Of a stretch of DNA of 53,077 nt, positions 36,556 through 43,473 are shown piece after piece; position 1 is the first letter of the stretch, and each line of letters begins with the position of its first letter. A program made the position numbers and the translations under genes. The DNA comes from Bacteroidia bacterium (GTDB lineage: Bacteria > Bacteroidota > Bacteroidia > J057): contig JALEFZ010000023.1 in NCBI GenBank assembly GCA_022760475.1, positions 1 through 53,077 of the forward strand, read 5' to 3'. The notes beneath the pieces were generated by a model, which was not told the origin of the DNA, made no database searches, and worked only from the letters and a program-made list of their open reading frames with translations.

Positions 36556-37113
36556 TTAAACAGCTTCAACTTTCTTAACCTCAGGGATCATCCTGGTCAT
36601 CAGGTTTTCGATTCCCAGTTTTAGGGTTGTCAAAGATGATGGGCATCCAGAACAGCTACCTTGCATCTGCAACTTGAGTGTTCCATCCTCTTCGAAGTTG
36701 TGATAGATGATGTCGCCACCATCAGAAGCCACCGCTGGTCTCACATGAGATTCCAGAAGCTCCTTGATCCTTTTCACCAATTCGCTGTCATTTTCAGATA
36801 TGGTTTCCTCTTGTGCTGTTTTCTCAAGTTCACCTGTAAAAACAGGCTCTCCAGAAGAGAGATAAGCCTTGAGAAAGTCTTTTACGGTTGGAATAACATC
36901 CTCCCACTGAAAATCTGTATTTTTTGTGATGGTAATAAAGTTTGCACTTATGAAGACACCTTCAACAAATTTGAAGTCAAATAATTTTTTGGCCAGGGGG
37001 GAATCCTCAGTCTCCGCCACATCTGGAAAATCAACTGAACCCTTTCTCAGGAATATTCTTTGAGTTACAAACTTCAAAGAGGCCGGATTTGGGGTTATCT
37101 CTGTGTAAATCAT
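36556..37113 (-). CDS. Nfu-type iron-sulfur cluster scaffold/carrier (Nfu_N + NifU domains)
   Basis: Cytoplasmic protein of 185 aa. The N-terminal Nfu_N domain (MIYTEITPNPASLKFVTQ, then DSPLAKKLFDFKFVEGVFI) is followed by a NifU C-terminal domain with the cluster-binding CxxC in QMQGSCSGCPSSLTTLK and the typical RPAVASDGGDIIYHNFE. It carries and delivers Fe-S clusters to target proteins. It is transcribed alone, opposite to the lipoprotein-SCO-cytochrome operon. Confidence 0.94.
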   Translation of the reverse strand: MIYTEITPNPASLKFVTQRIFLRKGSVDFPDVAETEDSPLAKKLFDFKFVEGVFISANFITITKNTDFQWEDVIPTVKDFLKAYLSSGEPVFTGELEKTAQEETISENDSELVKRIKELLESHVRPAVASDGGDIIYHNFEEDGTLKLQMQGSCSGCPSSLTTLKLGIENLMTRMIPEVKKVEAV

Positions 37114-37305
37114 TGGATTCGGTTCCTTTTATTTATAATCAGTCTAATTAACGCCATCTAGCTAAAAAACGCAAGGTTAGGATAAATGTTTGTTTCTTTT
37201 GTCATTCAAAGGCCAACATTAAATCCTGAATTTGGTTCTTTATGTGATTTTTATCAGGATTGTTGCCAAAAAACAAAGAGTCTAATAGTTTTGAAGAAAA
37301 AAATT

Positions 37306-37728
37306 ATGCAAACGAAATTCAGCTTTTTAATAATAGCTTTGTTGCTTTTTTTAACTGCCTGTGAGGATGGGGCTAAGAAGGAAATTCAGCAGATGCATGA
37401 TCAGGTCATGGGAGTTCACGATGAGATCATGCCAAAACACATGGAATTGCAGAGTCTTCAGGAAGAGCTTAAGTCCAAGCTAAAGGAGCTAAATGCCTCC
37501 GGAGCAGCTGATTCTGCTGCGGTAGTCAATTACCACTCAGCTATCGAAGGTCTTGACAAGGCAGTAAAAGGAATGGATGACTGGATGCACAATTGGGACA
37601 TGAAGTATGCAGAGAAGCCCAGTGCTGAAGCCATTGCATATCTGAAGGAACAAATGGGGATCATTTCAGAAGTGAAGAAAGACTTTGAAGAAGGTGAAAA
37701 AATGGCTAAATCCTTGCTAAATGAATAA
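37306..37728 (+). CDS. Small helical lipoprotein upstream of the SCO protein
   Basis: Lipoprotein of 140 aa. The ATG at 37306 opens the signal peptide MQTKFSFLIIALLLFLTAC with SPII Cys19; the longer frame has no signal at its start. The rest is a long helical, coiled-coil-like chain rich in His and Met (QMHDQVMGVHDEIMPKHMEL, MDDWMHNWDMKYA), which could bind copper. Such proteins are sometimes labelled viral A-type inclusion proteins by automated tools, without evidence of that role. Its end overlaps the SCO gene by 8 bp. Confidence 0.85.
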   Translation: MQTKFSFLIIALLLFLTACEDGAKKEIQQMHDQVMGVHDEIMPKHMELQSLQEELKSKLKELNASGAADSAAVVNYHSAIEGLDKAVKGMDDWMHNWDMKYAEKPSAEAIAYLKEQMGIISEVKKDFEEGEKMAKSLLNE

Positions 37729-38377
37729 TTTTACAGAAAAAATCTTTTTGTTAGTAGTCTCCCTATTGTTGGCCTTTGCAGGGGCTTCTTGCAATTCTCA
37801 ACCTCCCCAAAAATATGACCCCAATAAGCCATTGCCGGTAATTGGTCCTAGTAAAAGGGTGGATGGAAAGGTACTCACTCATCAGATTGAGCCTTTCAGC
37901 TTCGTAGATCAGGATTCCAACATTGTTACTGAAAAAAGTTTCGAAGGGAAGTTGTTTGTTGCCGATTTCTTCTTTTCTACCTGCCCCGACATTTGTCCCA
38001 AAATGAGTCAGCAAATGGTACGGGTCCATGACGAGTTCTTAAAGGATGAACGAGTTGCGATACTATCTCATTCGCTTGATCCTGCCTATGATACCCCAAA
38101 GGTGCTGAAAGAATACGCTACTGCCTTGGGAGTGGAAACTCAAAAATGGCACATGGTGACGGGCTACGAAAGATCAGAAATCAACAAGTTTGGCCAGTCA
38201 AATTACCTAGTAACGGCGATGGAGGATTCTAATGCCCCAAAGGGTATCCTGCATGGGGGAAATTTTGTTTTGGTGGACAAAAACAGAAATATTCGTGGAA
38301 TGTATGACGGGACGATAGCTGAGGAAGTGGATATGTTGATCCACGACATCAAGAGACTGCTGAATGAAGAATACTAA
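37721..38377 (+). CDS. SCO1/SenC-family copper-binding thioredoxin-like protein
   Basis: Lipoprotein of 218 aa (Cys24 after LAFAGAS) exposed to the periplasm. The copper/redox motif CPDIC has Cys88 and Cys92 in FFFSTCPDICPKM, and the conserved His occurs in LHGGNFVLVDKNRNIRGMYDG. Family knowledge: SCO proteins deliver copper to the CuA site of cytochrome oxidase. It overlaps both neighbours (8 bp and 14 bp), so the genes are cotranscribed and translationally coupled. Confidence 0.93.
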   Translation: MNNFTEKIFLLVVSLLLAFAGASCNSQPPQKYDPNKPLPVIGPSKRVDGKVLTHQIEPFSFVDQDSNIVTEKSFEGKLFVADFFFSTCPDICPKMSQQMVRVHDEFLKDERVAILSHSLDPAYDTPKVLKEYATALGVETQKWHMVTGYERSEINKFGQSNYLVTAMEDSNAPKGILHGGNFVLVDKNRNIRGMYDGTIAEEVDMLIHDIKRLLNEEY

Positions 38378-38807
38378 CAGAAATATTTTGATGTTTGCCT
38401 GGCCAATTTTATTGGCTGGGCTAATTTTTCTGATTTACCAGTTCGGGGCAAAAGGGGATAACAGTGCTGGAGCTAAAATTTATAAGTCGCACTGTGCAAA
38501 TTGCCATGGGGATAGTGGAGAAGGACTAAGATCTTTGTACCCTCCACTTGCAGGGGCAGACTACCTCAAGGATCACGAAGCTGATTTGGCTTGTATCATT
38601 AGAAATGGAGTAGATGTAGACCTAATCATAAATGGCAAGACCTACAACCAACCTATGCCTGGGAATCAATTGCTTTCTGATCAGGAAATAGCCATATTAA
38701 TTGACCATATTAGAAACAGTTGGGGAAATGATTACGGGAATGTCCCTTTTTCAAAAGTAAAGAATGCCCTGGATTTATGTGCCCCAACCTCAAAAAGCGG
38801 AAAATAA
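38364..38807 (+). CDS. c-type cytochrome (single heme, membrane-anchored)
   Basis: Protein of 147 aa with an N-terminal membrane anchor (about 8-27) and a periplasmic heme domain. The heme site CANCH is at 44-48; the distal ligand is probably the Met in QPMPGNQLLSD. It overlaps the SCO gene by 14 bp. Together with the SCO protein it points to assembly or electron supply of a terminal oxidase, although no oxidase genes are in this window. Confidence 0.9.
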   Translation: MKNTNRNILMFAWPILLAGLIFLIYQFGAKGDNSAGAKIYKSHCANCHGDSGEGLRSLYPPLAGADYLKDHEADLACIIRNGVDVDLIINGKTYNQPMPGNQLLSDQEIAILIDHIRNSWGNDYGNVPFSKVKNALDLCAPTSKSGK

Positions 38808-38817
38808 TTTATACAAC

Positions 38818-39633
38818 ATGACGGATTACGCTACGATCAAAGTTCAATTGGAAAATCAGGTGGCCTGGGTATCATTTAACCGACCCGAAAAAGCCAATGC
38901 CCTGAATGCTCAAAGCTGGAAGGATTTGAAGGCAGCATTTGAAGAAATTGATGCCAATCCTGAGGCAAGAGTGGTAGTGCTACAAGGTGAAGGGAAGCAC
39001 TTTTGTTCTGGAATCGATGTATCCATGTTGATGAGCTTAAACCAGGAAAATCCTTATAAGGACGAGGGGAGAAAGAGGGAATATTTGAGAAGGGTAGTCC
39101 TTGATTTACAAGCTCCAATAAATGCCATAGAAAATTGCCGTAAACCTGTAATTGCGGCCATCCACAGGGGTTGTATTGGGGCAGCTGTAGATATCATTGC
39201 TGCCTGCGACATGAGGTATGCTACGGAAGATACTTATATTACTGTAAAGGAAATTGACATGGGCATGGTTGCCGACCTGGGCACTTTGCAGCGCCTTCCA
39301 AAGATCATTCCTGATGGGATTGCCAGAGAAATGGCCTATACGGGGCGTAAGGTTGGCGGGAAGGAAGCCGAAAGTTTTGGACTTGTAAATAAGGCTTATT
39401 CCTCTCAAGAAGAAATGATAGAGGAGGTTGGTAAATTGGCTATTCAGATTGCAGCTAAATCTCCATTATCCATCAGGGGAACCAAAGAAATGTTGAATTA
39501 TTCCAGAGATCATTCTGTAGCTGATGGTTTGAATTATATTGCTACCTGGAATGCTGCCATGATCCTTTCAGAAGACTTGATGAAAGCCATGCAAGCTCAA
39601 ATGATGAAGACTACTCCCGAGTTTGACAACTAA
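38818..39633 (+). CDS. Crotonase, delta3,5-delta2,4-dienoyl-CoA isomerase-like
   Basis: Enoyl-CoA hydratase/isomerase-fold enzyme of 271 aa. The ATG at 38818 (MTDYATIKV) is chosen; the longer frame overlaps the cytochrome gene and adds no family sequence. The oxyanion segments are KHFCSGIDVSMLM and HRGCIGAAVDIIAACD. The block CDMRYATED, VKEIDMGMVADLGTLQRLPK holds the Asp, Glu and Asp residues typical of dienoyl-CoA isomerases (ECH1). It would act on unsaturated fatty acids with odd-numbered double bonds. It lies 10 bp after the cytochrome gene and abuts the convergent phosphodiesterase gene. Confidence 0.85.
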   Translation: MTDYATIKVQLENQVAWVSFNRPEKANALNAQSWKDLKAAFEEIDANPEARVVVLQGEGKHFCSGIDVSMLMSLNQENPYKDEGRKREYLRRVVLDLQAPINAIENCRKPVIAAIHRGCIGAAVDIIAACDMRYATEDTYITVKEIDMGMVADLGTLQRLPKIIPDGIAREMAYTGRKVGGKEAESFGLVNKAYSSQEEMIEEVGKLAIQIAAKSPLSIRGTKEMLNYSRDHSVADGLNYIATWNAAMILSEDLMKAMQAQMMKTTPEFDN

Positions 39634-40092
39634 TTAGTCCTCTAATTCGACCCATTCGTAGGAAAATTTACCGTCTTCGATATTCATCAACATGAATGTT
39701 ATCGAAAGGTCAAACCGCTTAGGACCTACGCTCCCTGGGTTTAACATCAATACATTTTCCTTTTTTGTTTCAAGGGCTTTGTGGGTGTGGCCGTAAATGA
39801 TGATGTCAGTTCCATCCTGATACCATTCTGCAGGAATGTTCTCTGGATCATGGACCATCTTTATGGAAACACCCTCTATTTTTTTCTCTACTACCTTTGG
39901 GATTGTCTTGGACCAAGGCTTGACGTCTACGTTTCCAATTACAGCAAGGGTAGGTACAAGCTCCTTTAGTTCTGTGATTACCTTGATACTTCCAATGTCT
40001 CCTGCATGTAATACCAGGTCTACATCGGTTAGGTATTTCAATAAAGAGGGTCGTAACAGTCTATGGGTATCTGATATTATGGCCAATTTCAT
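39634..40092 (-). CDS. YfcE/MJ0936-type metallophosphoesterase
   Basis: Calcineurin-like phosphodiesterase of 152 aa. Metal-binding motifs are in order: SDTHR, VLHAGDIGS, VIGNVD, VHD and IIYGHTHKA, followed by LNPGSVGPKRFD. The family hydrolyses small phosphodiesters in the cytoplasm; the physiological substrate is unknown. The stop codon lies immediately next to that of the crotonase gene, with no intergenic base. Confidence 0.92.
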   Translation of the reverse strand: MKLAIISDTHRLLRPSLLKYLTDVDLVLHAGDIGSIKVITELKELVPTLAVIGNVDVKPWSKTIPKVVEKKIEGVSIKMVHDPENIPAEWYQDGTDIIIYGHTHKALETKKENVLMLNPGSVGPKRFDLSITFMLMNIEDGKFSYEWVELED

Positions 40093-40190
40093 GGGTAAAA
40101 ATTACATAAAAATTGATGGAAAGCTGTGAGACTTTCTTTATTAATTTGAAACCAAATTATAAAATGAAGTAATCTGTCAGTTCAATGCTG

Positions 40191-40198
40191 TAAATTTG
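40191..40198 (+). promoter_or_regulatory. Candidate -7 promoter element before the GT2 gene
   Basis: TAAATTTG is an exact TAnnTTTG match that ends only 7 bp before the ATG at 40206. If used, the mRNA would begin at or near the start codon. A -33 box is not clear. Confidence 0.42.
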
Positions 40199-40205
40199 TG
40201 CCGCT

Positions 40206-40901
40206 ATGCCCTCATCTCCCTCAAATACATACATAATTATTCCATCCTTTAATGAAGGTCGAGTTGCTAAGAGGGTTGTTCTAGAACTACTTGATTTGGA
40301 ATATCAAGTAATTTTGGTAGATGATGGTTCGACCGATGATACAATAAGACTTCTTTCTTCCTTGCCTATTCATCTATTAAGACATCGGGTTAATCTTGGC
40401 CAAGGGGCAGCATTGATGACGGGTATGTGCTATGCAAAGAAAATGAACGCGGAATATGTTGTTCATTTTGATGCAGATGGCCAACACGACGCCAGTTATA
40501 TATCGGATCTACTTACCCCATTGAGAAAAAAGGAAACCGATGTAACTCTTGGCTCTCGATTTCTTGATCCTTCATCCATCCAGAGGATTCCAAAAGGCAG
40601 GAGGATTGTTCTACAAATTGCCCGCTGGATCAACTTTGCCTTTACAGGTCTTCTATTGACGGATGCTCATAATGGATTCAGGGCGTTGAACCGAAAGGCC
40701 TTGCAAAAAGTAAATCTCAATGAGTCAGGGCGGGCTCATGCTACCGAGATCCTTTCAGAGATAAAGCGTTGCGAACTTCAGTGGAAGGAAATTCCTGTCA
40801 TGGTTCATTATTCAGACTACTCACGCTCGAAAGGAACCTCTTTCCTGGATGGGTTCCAGGTGCTTGGAGATTTATTGACCAGTAAAATCCGTAGGACATG
40901 A
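40206..40901 (+). CDS. Family 2 glycosyltransferase (DPM1/polyprenyl-phosphate type)
   Basis: GT-A glycosyltransferase of 231 aa. Motifs: IIPSFNEGRVAKRVV, VILVDDGSTDDT, VNLGQGAALMTG, and the metal-binding HFDADGQHDASYI. RFLDPSSIQRIP and AHNGFRALNRKAL are typical of the group that loads sugars onto polyprenyl phosphate. It has no membrane helices of its own. The DUF2304 gene overlaps its end by 4 bp (ATGA), a known pairing for these enzymes. Confidence 0.92.
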   Translation: MPSSPSNTYIIIPSFNEGRVAKRVVLELLDLEYQVILVDDGSTDDTIRLLSSLPIHLLRHRVNLGQGAALMTGMCYAKKMNAEYVVHFDADGQHDASYISDLLTPLRKKETDVTLGSRFLDPSSIQRIPKGRRIVLQIARWINFAFTGLLLTDAHNGFRALNRKALQKVNLNESGRAHATEILSEIKRCELQWKEIPVMVHYSDYSRSKGTSFLDGFQVLGDLLTSKIRRT

Positions 40902-41239
40902 TAGTATTTCAGTGGATCATGCTTCCTGTAATGCTTATCCTTACTGGAATATTTTTCCAGAAGTTGAAGCATCAGCCATTACTTCGAACCATTGTAATGC
41001 TGGTCATGCTAACAGGCATGATCTTCCTTGTGTTTCCGGATTGGAGTACCATTTTGGCAAGTTATATTGGGATAGGTAGGGGAGTGGACTTGATCATTTA
41101 CCTTAGTTTACTGGCACTTACATTGGCGAGTATTCTTCTATACCTAAGGACAGTAGACTTGCAGAAAAAAATAGAAGCACTGGTCAGAAAAGATGCATTG
41201 GATCAGGCTCTTCAGGAAAAGAGGGATGATAAAGATTAA
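40898..41239 (+). CDS. DUF2304 membrane protein
   Basis: Small membrane protein of 113 aa with three hydrophobic segments (about 4-20, 30-46, 62-82) and a charged coiled tail. LVFPDWSTILASYIGIGRGVDLIIYL is the DUF2304 signature. Function is not established; because it overlaps the GT2 gene, it probably helps anchor or assist that enzyme at the membrane. Confidence 0.9.
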   Translation: MIVFQWIMLPVMLILTGIFFQKLKHQPLLRTIVMLVMLTGMIFLVFPDWSTILASYIGIGRGVDLIIYLSLLALTLASILLYLRTVDLQKKIEALVRKDALDQALQEKRDDKD

Positions 41240-41266
41240 TTTTACTTTAAATTCCTGTATCCTTTG

Positions 41267-41298
41267 GTTGTGCCAGCCGTATGAAAGTCATATATTTG
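41267..41298 (+). promoter_or_regulatory. Bacteroidota-type promoter of the tRNA gene
   Basis: TATATTTG at 41291-41298 matches TAnnTTTG exactly; GTTG at 41267-41270 lies 20 bp upstream, where the TTTG -33 box is expected. The tRNA begins 12 bp after the -7 element. Confidence 0.6.
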
Positions 41299-41309
41299 CA
41301 CAGTTTTCA

Positions 41310-41383
41310 GGGCCTATAGCTCAGTTGGTTAGAGCACCTGACTCATAATCAGGTGGTCGCTGGTTCGAGCCCAGCTGGGCCCA
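41310..41383 (+). tRNA. tRNA with CAT anticodon (Ile2 or Met)
   Basis: 74-nt cloverleaf. The acceptor arms GGGCCTA and TGGGCCC pair, with discriminator A; the 3' CCA is not encoded. The anticodon loop CTCATAA holds CAT at 41344-41346 inside the stem CCTGA/TCAGG. The T arm GCTGG-TTCGAGC-CCAGC is perfect. The GGTCGCTGGTTC part resembles E. coli tRNA-Ile2, so I lean to the lysidine-modified Ile tRNA, but elongator Met cannot be excluded. The initiator form is excluded because 1:72 pairs. DNA downstream looks accessory, and tRNA 3' ends are common integration sites. Confidence 0.93.
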
Positions 41384-41396
41384 CACTCATTATCAG

Positions 41397-41432
41397 GCGC
41401 TTACGGGATAAATTCTTGTGAGCGCTTTTTTT
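41397..41432 (+). terminator. Terminator of the tRNA gene
   Basis: GCGCTTAC / GTGAGCGC (one G-T pair) makes an 8-bp stem with a 13-nt loop, followed by TTTTTTT. The GTG of the longest frame for the next gene lies inside this hairpin, so that start is rejected. Confidence 0.82.
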
Positions 41433-41477
41433 ATTTACATACAATTTGCTATACAATCACCAATAAATAGTATCCAT

Positions 41478-42380
41478 ATGCAGTCTAAGCTTTCCCATAA
41501 GGGTGGTAATGAAAAGAAAACACCATTCGATTTTTTTTCAGAAAAGTACCCAAATATCAAGTCCCTTAAAGAACTTGAAACTGAAAAAAGGATTAATGCA
41601 ATAAAACTAAAAGTAGATGTTTCGAATAAGCTGAAAGACCAAATTGCATATGTAGAAAACAAGTTTGAAGAAGCACAAAACAATCTAGATGATCTGGTCA
41701 ATATTTCCTTTTTTAACTATGCAAGCTCAGAATTTAGGGTCCCTGACTCTGGCCTTGGTGATAGGGTTATAAATGAAGCCTACGGGTTTTACAAAATTTC
41801 CACAGTAGAAGATAGCTGGCTTAGACAAAAAATGACTACTTGCATAATGATATTATCGATGTTTGGGCCAAACATCTCTAGGGAGAAGTTGAGTAAGGTA
41901 GAAAATCTAATGATAGAAGAAAATTTCACGCCAGGAGATTGGCCAGAAGGTTTTGAGAATGGAATAGAAGTTTTGGAACAATTGGTTCAATCCAAAGGTA
42001 AAGTCGAATACGGGAAAAACTTAACTTATGCAATCCTAAACCCAACCTATGAGAAAAAAATCTTTGACGCTATTGTTGAAGTTAGACAGGAATTAAGAAC
42101 AAGGGAAAAAGAGGAAAAATTTAATACGCTAGCCAAATCTAAATATACATTGGAAACCATGGTCCACATGACTATACTTTTTCAGAATCATGGTTTATTC
42201 CTTCCTTCAGCAAAACCCAACAAGGAGGTAGATCAAAAATGGATCGCAGAGGGTCTTGGGTATTTGACTGGTTACTCGCCCTCACAGATAAGAAAGGAGT
42301 TCAGAAAGACTTTTGATGGAGCCAAGATTAGAAAACTCAGAAATATCCTACAAAAAATCGTTGATGAGGACCTGAAATAG
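41478..42380 (+). CDS. Uncharacterised protein of the tRNA-adjacent accessory region
   Basis: Protein of 300 aa, starting at the ATG at 41478 (MQSKLSHKGG). The N-terminal third is charged and coiled-coil-like (KRINAIKLKVDVSNKLKDQI, VENKFEEAQNNLDDL). The C-terminal part has GLGYLTGYSPSQIRKEFRK, which looks like a DNA-binding helix pair and is vaguely like RteC-type regulators of Bacteroides conjugative elements. It has no tyrosine- or serine-recombinase residues, so it is not the integrase. Function unknown. Confidence 0.68.
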   Translation: MQSKLSHKGGNEKKTPFDFFSEKYPNIKSLKELETEKRINAIKLKVDVSNKLKDQIAYVENKFEEAQNNLDDLVNISFFNYASSEFRVPDSGLGDRVINEAYGFYKISTVEDSWLRQKMTTCIMILSMFGPNISREKLSKVENLMIEENFTPGDWPEGFENGIEVLEQLVQSKGKVEYGKNLTYAILNPTYEKKIFDAIVEVRQELRTREKEEKFNTLAKSKYTLETMVHMTILFQNHGLFLPSAKPNKEVDQKWIAEGLGYLTGYSPSQIRKEFRKTFDGAKIRKLRNILQKIVDEDLK

Positions 42381-42400
42381 TTATCAATAATGCGATTTAC

Positions 42401-42430
42401 AGGGGTATTTGGGGGTATTTTGGGGTGTTT
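42401..42430 (+). repeat. Three tandem G-rich 10-bp repeats
   Basis: AGGGGTATTT, GGGGGTATTT and TGGGGTGTTT follow one another directly, between the unknown gene and the excisionase-like gene. The period is one DNA helical turn. Confidence 0.6.
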
Positions 42431-42491
42431 TCATAGGAATTTATTTATCGGGATCTATTTGTTTTGAAGCAGTTTCAAAATACTAATTCTT

Positions 42492-42824
42492 ATGAATTCT
42501 AAAATCGTTGTGATGACTGAGGAAGATATTTTGCTTCTCATCAAAAAAGCTTTCGACGACCTAAGTATAGCTGAAAAGCTGGGTGAGAAAGAAAGGCCAG
42601 GCGAGCAAGGACTATTTGATGTCAAGGAAGCCGCCGAATTTCTAAAAATGAAAGTCCCCACCTTGTACGGACTTACATCCAAACGTGAAATCCCTTTCTT
42701 CAAAAAAGGGAAGCGAATCTACTTCAAGAAGGATGAACTATTGGAGTGGGTTGACGCTGGAAGGAAGAAAACCCGAAGGGAGATCCAGTCTGAGGTAGAA
42801 CTAAGAAGCCGAAGGAGGGGATAG
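42492..42824 (+). CDS. Excisionase-like winged HTH protein
   Basis: Small DNA-binding protein of 110 aa. The excisionase/MerR-type HTH lies at about 38-90: LFDVKEAAEFLKMKVPTLYG, then LTSKREIPFFKKGKRIYFKKDELLEWV. The N-terminal ~30 residues are helical and acidic, and the C-terminus is strongly basic (GRKKTRREIQSEVELRSRRRG). Such proteins control excision or replication genes of Bacteroidota mobile elements. The start is at the ATG of MNSKIVVMTEED. It supports an integrated element downstream of the tRNA. Confidence 0.85.
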   Translation: MNSKIVVMTEEDILLLIKKAFDDLSIAEKLGEKERPGEQGLFDVKEAAEFLKMKVPTLYGLTSKREIPFFKKGKRIYFKKDELLEWVDAGRKKTRREIQSEVELRSRRRG

Positions 42825-43131
42825 TACCTCATCTGAGCCAGACTCCTGCAAGGCTTGGTTTTCAAGTTTTTGGCTTATATCCAATCTTAAGTCTTTAATC
42901 CAATTTAAGGGTTTATTCAATTGTGTCGTGATTTTTTGAAAAATCACAGTGGGATTCTTGTGTCCTGAATATAAAATAGGTTTTCTAAGGAAAACATCGA
43001 AAAACCCTCAGAAACTGGCTTTTTATCAAGTCTAAAAATAAGGTTTTTCTTTTTCAGCGACCATTTTTCAAATTATTGTCAAGGCTGGCCAGCCAATTTT
43101 TACCCGTATTTCATTTTTAAAAAATTAGTAA
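42825..43131. other. Non-coding stretch before the primase-like genes
   Basis: 307 bp without a supported gene. It contains the perfect 12-bp palindrome GGCTGGCCAGCC at 43083-43094, about 40 bp before the next start codon, and an AT-rich run before it. The palindrome may be an operator; no promoter is clear. Confidence 0.4.
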
Positions 43132-43473
43132 ATGAGAAAATCATTTCTGTCAAAGGATAACATCCTTTCGAGGGTGTCTTCCTATGACATATTAAACCAT
43201 TATCTCAAGCCCTATCATAGGTTTGAGAGGCTCAAGAAAGGCCAGCTAATCAGCAATCCTTTCATTTATCCTGACAAACAACAAACCCCATCCTTCAACA
43301 TCTATCCTGGAAAAACAGGAGAGTGGTATTTCAAGGATTTTGCAACAGGCGATTATGGGTCTGCCGTCGACCTGGTAATGCAACTTCAAATAGCGCCATT
43401 CTATGAGGCACTACAAATCATTAACAAAGATTTCAATCTTGGCTTAACAGCTGAAAACTTCAAAAAATCATGA
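43132..43473 (+). CDS. Primase N-domain-like protein lacking the zinc cysteines
   Basis: Small protein of 113 aa. The layout LSRVSSYDILNHYL, ISNPFIYPDKQQTPSFNIYP, WYFKDFATGDYGSAVDLVM is that of the CHC2-type N-terminal domain of DnaG-like primases. However, there are no cysteines at the zinc positions, so the ribbon is degenerate. It overlaps the next gene by 4 bp (ATGA), which encodes the TOPRIM and helicase parts, so the two probably work as a split primase-helicase. Confidence 0.75.
   Translation: MRKSFLSKDNILSRVSSYDILNHYLKPYHRFERLKKGQLISNPFIYPDKQQTPSFNIYPGKTGEWYFKDFATGDYGSAVDLVMQLQIAPFYEALQIINKDFNLGLTAENFKKS

Noticed and set aside
41418..41477. Longer start (GTG) for the unknown gene after the tRNA
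   Set aside because: The GTG lies inside the tRNA terminator hairpin; the ATG at 41478 is the first sensible start.
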